DNA of 36,364 nt. Source: Fortiea sp. LEGE XX443. Its GTDB lineage: Bacteria > Cyanobacteriota > Cyanobacteriia > Cyanobacteriales > Nostocaceae. The first letter of the stretch is position 1. Each line of letters begins with the position of its first letter. The notes beneath the pieces are model-generated. The model searched no databases. It had not been told where the DNA came from and saw only the letters and a list, made by a program, of their open reading frames with translations. A program made the translations under genes and the position numbers. The stretch is taken from the NCBI RefSeq assembly GCF_015206815.1, contig NZ_JADEXZ010000062.1, forward strand, positions 1 to 36,364. The letters run 5' to 3'. Shown here one piece after another: positions 31,906 through 36,364 of this stretch.

Positions 31906-33363
31906 ATGACCAATGACAAAAAAATAATTATTGATCCTGTCACCCGCATTGAAGGACATGCCAAGATTAGTATTTTTTTAGATGATGCTGGTCAGGTGAG
32001 TGATGCTCACTTTCATGTCACAGAATTTCGCGGATTTGAAAAGTTTTGTGAGGGTCGTCCGCTATGGGAAATGCCAGGAATTACCGCACGAGTTTGTGGT
32101 ATTTGTCCGGTGAGTCACTTGTTGGCTTCTGCTAAAGCTGGCGATCGCATTCTAGCTGTCAGCATACCACCAACAGCTGTTAAACTCCGACGGTTGATGA
32201 ATTTAGGGCAAATTCTCCAATCCCATGCGTTGAGTTTCTTTCATCTCAGCGCCCCCGATTTATTACTAGGAATGGATAGTAACCCCCAAACACGCAATGT
32301 CTTTGGTTTAATTGCCGCAGAACCAGAATTTGCTCGTGGTGGAATTCGCTTGCGCCAGTTTGGGCAAGAAATTATTGAATTACTGGGAGGGCAAAAGATT
32401 CATCCAGCTTGGGCTGTTCCCGGTGGTGTGCGAGAACCACTAACACAAGAAAAACGCAGCCACATCCAAAACCGCATTCCGGAAGCACGCACCACAATCT
32501 TGGATGCTTTGGCTAAATTTAAAAACTTGCTTAATAAGTATGCCAGAGAAGCTCAAACCTTTGGTAATTTCCCCAGTTTGTTTATGGGGTTAGTCACTGT
32601 TAATGGTTTGTGGGAAACTTACGACGGGCATATCCGCTTTGTAGATAGTGCAGGTAATATCATCGCGGATAAACTCGATCCCACATGCTATCAAGAATTT
32701 ATTGGGGAAGCAGTTCAACCAGATTCTTACTTAAAATCTCCCTACTATCGACCCTTGGGCTATCCTGACCAACAAAACCATTGCCGTTTAGATAGTGGCA
32801 TGTATCGGGTAGGGCCACTGGCACGGTTAAATATTTGTAATCGGATTGGTACACCTTTAGCTGACCAAGAATTACAAGAATTCCGCGATCGCGGTCAAGG
32901 TACAGTTAATTCATCTTTCTTCTATCACTATGCCCGCTTAATTGAAATTTTGGCATGTATTGAGCAAATTGAAATCTTACTCGATGACCCAGACATCCTA
33001 TCAAAGCGACTACGGGCAGAAGCAGGGATTAACCAACTAGAAGGAGTTGGTGTTAGCGAAGCACCACGCGGCACTTTATTTCATCACTATCATGTCGATG
33101 AAAATGGCTTACTACAAAAACTCAATTTAATTATTGCCACTGGTCAAAATAACCTAGCAATGAATCGTACAGTTGCTCAAATTGCGCGACATTTCATTCA
33201 AGGAACAGAAATTCCTGAAGGAATGCTCAACCGTGTAGAAGCAGGAATCCGCGCTTTCGACCCGTGTTTAAGTTGTTCAACTCATGCCGCAGGACAAATG
33301 CCTCTGCAAATTCAATTAATCGCAGCCGATGGCAATATTATTCATCAAGTTTGGCGGCATTAA
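31906..33363 (+). CDS. hoxH: Bidirectional NiFe hydrogenase, large catalytic subunit HoxH
   Basis: HoxH carries the NiFe(CN)2CO active site that splits or makes H2. The 485 residues contain both ligand motifs: N-terminal Cys64 and Cys67 with His71 ([10 protein letters not shown]), and C-terminal Cys454 and Cys457 with His460 (DPCLSCSTH). By family knowledge the maturation protease HoxW cuts after this His. That would release the 25-residue tail beginning AAGQMPL, which is present, so the gene encodes an intact precursor. HoxW and Hyp factors are not in the window. The start ATG 31906 gives [18 protein letters not shown], as expected. A weak AGGA lies about 20 bases upstream. It is the last gene of the cluster and converges with the membrane protein gene. 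Confidence 0.96.
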   Translation: MTNDKKIIIDPVTRIEGHAKISIFLDDAGQVSDAHFHVTEFRGFEKFCEGRPLWEMPGITARVCGICPVSHLLASAKAGDRILAVSIPPTAVKLRRLMNLGQILQSHALSFFHLSAPDLLLGMDSNPQTRNVFGLIAAEPEFARGGIRLRQFGQEIIELLGGQKIHPAWAVPGGVREPLTQEKRSHIQNRIPEARTTILDALAKFKNLLNKYAREAQTFGNFPSLFMGLVTVNGLWETYDGHIRFVDSAGNIIADKLDPTCYQEFIGEAVQPDSYLKSPYYRPLGYPDQQNHCRLDSGMYRVGPLARLNICNRIGTPLADQELQEFRDRGQGTVNSSFFYHYARLIEILACIEQIEILLDDPDILSKRLRAEAGINQLEGVGVSEAPRGTLFHHYHVDENGLLQKLNLIIATGQNNLAMNRTVAQIARHFIQGTEIPEGMLNRVEAGIRAFDPCLSCSTHAAGQMPLQIQLIAADGNIIHQVWRH

Positions 33364-33473
33364 ATTGTTCTAACAATGTCTCCACACTAGCATTGTGATC
33401 TAAAAAAGAAAACAAATAATTAAAAATTATTAATTTGTATCAAGATTTTCGTGAATTGGTAGGAAATATCAAA

Positions 33474-36364
33474 TTATTGCCATTCTTGAAATTCATCGCT
33501 TCTGTTGCGAAGTAAGCTATTAATTTGTGTGCGGTGAGTTTCAAAGTTAGCAGCAATATAAATCAGTAAAATGCCAACTAACAAACCAACAAACCATTTT
33601 AAAAATGGGTAGCGTAAGCTGAAAATCACTAACTGATAAATACCGGTAATCAAGAAAGTAGCCGTACCAACATAGAGAAAAGCTCGAATTCGCAAAGCTA
33701 ATCCTGCAAAAATAGCGATGAGGCTGAAAATTCCTGGAATGAAGACTGTATTTTGATGAAATAAAACTGCCCATCCACAAATTACACCGCTACCAACAAG
33801 CCGTAAAATGTGCCTAGGTGCTTTATATTCAGGCAATCTTAATTGTGGATCGACTTGGGCGATGTATAACAGTGACAATCCAGTTGCTGTGACTTGCCAC
33901 AAAGCATCTGTAATATTTAATTGGTACAACCAGTTAAACAATGCCCAATCAATCAAGACAATACTAATATATGTCACTCGAATATTCTGACTCACTTTGG
34001 CTAAGATGATGTAAAAACCAGCCGCGATGAGTAAAGTAATTGGGTAAACTTGCAGTCTGGTTTCCCACAAAATTATTAGTGGCAGAATGTATGCAGCAAG
34101 TTGCCAAGGTTTTTTTGACCAACCCCAATTTTCCCAGGGTAAGCTGTATAGAAAATATGCTATCAAACAAGCGATCGCAGCATTCCAAGGTAAGAGAGTC
34201 CCAGCTAACAAATCTCCGACTGCGGTTTCTCGCCAATAAACTCGCATCCCGGCTGCTTGCAATAAGCCCAGGTAAACCCACATTTCTTGTATGGTGATTC
34301 TACCAAAAACACCCGGTAATTCGGGAAGGGGAGAATTAGCACTACGTCGCCCTTGGAAGATAGCATACATCACTAATAATCCTCCTGTACCCAATCCCAC
34401 AAGGCGGTTATTTTGAATTGGCAAGGTAATGGCAGCCATTAATAGTACACTACTCCAAGCCCAGTGCAGATGGGCGATGCCTTTGATTTCCGCGAGACTG
34501 AGGCGTAAGTATTGGCTCAACCAAGGCGATAATCTGCTGTAAACTAGCATGATGCTTGTACCTAAAGCTGACATGGCAATCAAACCATCTCCAAATCCGC
34601 CGCCTGTAGCTTGGGACATTTGATAGAACAATAGTTCATAGGCAGAAATTGATACGCCAATAATGCCGAAGTAAAGTAAAGGTTTGAAGTCTGGGTGTCG
34701 TCTACCTACACCAATGACAATTAAGGCTACACCCAAGGTAAACAAACCTGTCCACTCGGTGAAAGTATTTAAACGTAGTAAAACACTAAATGCGCCATAG
34801 ATTAATGGCAAAATATGCAAACTGCTAGGAAGTCTTTCTGGATGGTATCGCCGTCGCCACCATTCGCCTAAAAGTTGGGTGAATAAACCTAAAGCAATAT
34901 TAGCGATCGCCACCCTAATTATAGAACGTTCCCCAAAACCCAAGACTTCGGCAATAAATAATTCCACACACCAAGCAATGCCGTAAAATGCCCAATTTGT
35001 TGGTTCCCGCCAGCTACGATAAGTAATGGCTGCTAAAGTAACCGCACTGGCCACCAAATACCACAATCCTGGGGCGACGACAGCATCATAAACTAAGTAT
35101 GAGTGTATGGTCAGGGTTGATAATACCGCACAACATAAAGCGATCGCCCATTTATCACTAGCTTCTGCATAGATACCTGCTAATTCATGGTTGCGTTGTT
35201 GAAATACTTTCCGCATTAACCATAAACTAAAAGTGGCGATCGCACCAACTACTAACCAACCTGCAATAGTTAGGTTGGGTAATCCTGGTATACCTTCCCA
35301 CAGCAGCGCCGCCAACAAACTCAATCCTAAACCGATAGTGAATCCCGCAGTTGGTTGATTTCTTAAATAGCGTGTGTTGGTGTACATCACAGATGCACCC
35401 ACAGCCAAGCCGATTAATCTGGTTCCTGGTAGGGATATAGTTAGAAACTGAGCCATTGCTACAGCCAAGATACTCAAGAAACTTCTGGTAGTGCGTCGTT
35501 GTGTAGCGGTGCGATTGGCTAAAAATGTCAGAGATAAAGGTGTAATTAGCCAAATTACTCCCCAATGTTCTTGGTTAGCAGTCACACCATAAGAAGATAT
35601 GAGATTTACCCACAATAGAAAAAAACTGAGGATAGATAGTCCTAAGCCAATATGCCATGCACTACGCCTCCATATACCACTACCAAGACTAAATCCCCAT
35701 TCTGCTACCATCACAACTAATACAACACTTGCCCAGAGGTGATTAGGTAAATTTGGTAATAGCAAATTAATGACTGAGAAAAGTGACAGTATACCGATGA
35801 AGTGAGTCAGATATATTAAAGGCGTGGAAGATGGCGAACGGCGTTTGGTGACAACAACCAAGGTAATGGTAGAAAAAACTAGATTCAGCGATCGCAAGGT
35901 AGGATTAATTGTGGCGATAGTGGTTAAACTAGTGCCAAATAATAGTGCTAATGCTTCGCCAAAATTCGCCAAATCTCGTTTTTCGGCGTGACGCAAGCGA
36001 TCGCACAGCCATACTATAAATATTAAATAAGGAAATAATGCCACACTCAGCAACGCCCAAGGTTCATTTTGCGCTTGAGTGAGATTAGTTGCAATTGCGA
36101 TCGACCATTTTTGCATTCCTGGTGGGACTAATCGCCAACCCAACCAAATCGACTGTAAGCCGATAGCGAAAAGCGCTGCTAAATCAGCATGAAGGCTATA
36201 TCTCTGTAAACGCTGATTCACATACCACAAAGCTAAACCACTCACAACAAAAGCTTGTTCAGGATAATCTATTACCGAAACAGCCCAACCGAAGAATAAT
36301 AAGATACCTCCCAATAATTCCCAAATGGGGTTTAGTGCTGGGTGGGAGGCTGGGGGCTGAGGGC
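33474..36364 (-). CDS. Giant polytopic membrane protein, start outside the window
   Basis: The frame stays open to the right edge of the window. A TTG at 36314 could be taken as a start, but the residues before it (LNPIWELLGG) run smoothly into the protein, so the true start is probably beyond the edge. At least 960 residues are visible, almost entirely hydrophobic segments of about 18-22 residues separated by short loops, roughly 25-30 membrane passes. The C-terminus (TQINSLLRNRSDEFQEWQ) is polar and likely cytoplasmic. I see no catalytic or transport motif and no recognised family; large cyanobacterial membrane proteins of this look are generally annotated as hypothetical. It converges with hoxH, 110 bp apart. 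Confidence 0.8.
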   Translation of the reverse strand, partial: PQPPASHPALNPIWELLGGILLFFGWAVSVIDYPEQAFVVSGLALWYVNQRLQRYSLHADLAALFAIGLQSIWLGWRLVPPGMQKWSIAIATNLTQAQNEPWALLSVALFPYLIFIVWLCDRLRHAEKRDLANFGEALALLFGTSLTTIATINPTLRSLNLVFSTITLVVVTKRRSPSSTPLIYLTHFIGILSLFSVINLLLPNLPNHLWASVVLVVMVAEWGFSLGSGIWRRSAWHIGLGLSILSFFLLWVNLISSYGVTANQEHWGVIWLITPLSLTFLANRTATQRRTTRSFLSILAVAMAQFLTISLPGTRLIGLAVGASVMYTNTRYLRNQPTAGFTIGLGLSLLAALLWEGIPGLPNLTIAGWLVVGAIATFSLWLMRKVFQQRNHELAGIYAEASDKWAIALCCAVLSTLTIHSYLVYDAVVAPGLWYLVASAVTLAAITYRSWREPTNWAFYGIAWCVELFIAEVLGFGERSIIRVAIANIALGLFTQLLGEWWRRRYHPERLPSSLHILPLIYGAFSVLLRLNTFTEWTGLFTLGVALIVIGVGRRHPDFKPLLYFGIIGVSISAYELLFYQMSQATGGGFGDGLIAMSALGTSIMLVYSRLSPWLSQYLRLSLAEIKGIAHLHWAWSSVLLMAAITLPIQNNRLVGLGTGGLLVMYAIFQGRRSANSPLPELPGVFGRITIQEMWVYLGLLQAAGMRVYWRETAVGDLLAGTLLPWNAAIACLIAYFLYSLPWENWGWSKKPWQLAAYILPLIILWETRLQVYPITLLIAAGFYIILAKVSQNIRVTYISIVLIDWALFNWLYQLNITDALWQVTATGLSLLYIAQVDPQLRLPEYKAPRHILRLVGSGVICGWAVLFHQNTVFIPGIFSLIAIFAGLALRIRAFLYVGTATFLITGIYQLVIFSLRYPFLKWFVGLLVGILLIYIAANFETHRTQINSLLRNRSDEFQEWQ

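Overview
The window looks like chromosomal DNA of a filamentous, probably heterocyst-forming cyanobacterium (Nostoc/Anabaena type). The evidence is the many HIP1 octamers (GCGATCGC), an NblS/Hik33-type sensor kinase, a complete bidirectional hox hydrogenase cluster, very large hybrid sensor kinases, and many short dispersed and tandem repeats in the spacers. This assignment comes from reading the sequence; no search was run.

Layout. 1-5 kb: glyQ on the plus strand, then nblS and purD on the minus strand. 5-7 kb: a sugar-nucleotide epimerase and a histidine phosphatase on the plus strand. 7-8.3 kb: a decayed patch holding a transposase relic, a universal stress protein gene (usp), and an internally deleted relic of phosphoenolpyruvate synthase. 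8.4-13 kb: minus-strand genes for a polyprenyl-phosphate sugar transferase, a pirin, a Dps miniferritin and an aldo/keto reductase. 13.2-14.5 kb: an EnvC-like M23 peptidase and tRNA-Arg(CCG). 15.2-19.4 kb: three minus-strand genes for membrane or exported proteins, including a TPR-trypsin fusion. 19.4-20.5 kb: a repeat-rich stretch and a small hypothetical gene. 20.5-26.4 kb: a lone receiver protein and a 1728-residue hybrid kinase that begins with a complete OmpR-type response regulator. 26.8-33.4 kb: usp, hoxE, hoxF, hoxU, an unknown gene, hoxY and hoxH, all plus strand. 33.5 kb to the edge: a giant polytopic membrane protein whose start lies outside the window.

How the genes work together. 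HoxEFU is the NAD(P)H/electron-transfer (diaphorase) part and HoxYH the NiFe hydrogenase part of one soluble enzyme. A UspA-like gene sits 24 bp upstream of hoxE and may share its transcript. No maturation gene (hyp, hoxW) is present in the window. The Dps, pirin, aldo/keto reductase and two Usp genes give much of the region a stress-response character, but each seems to have its own spacer, so I do not claim one regulon.

The most interesting signal is in the spacers. Three families of small mobile-looking repeats occur twice each: a 111-bp element, a 168/173-bp element, and a 45-bp palindromic element. One copy of each family lies inside the hox cluster. The 45-bp element can be caught as an exact 45-bp insertion because an uninterrupted copy of its target lies next to it. 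The 168/173-bp element shares its end motif (TTCTTAAG, 4-6 bases, GTATTG) with the sequence right after the stop codon of the transposase relic at 7.1 kb, which suggests parent and non-autonomous offspring.
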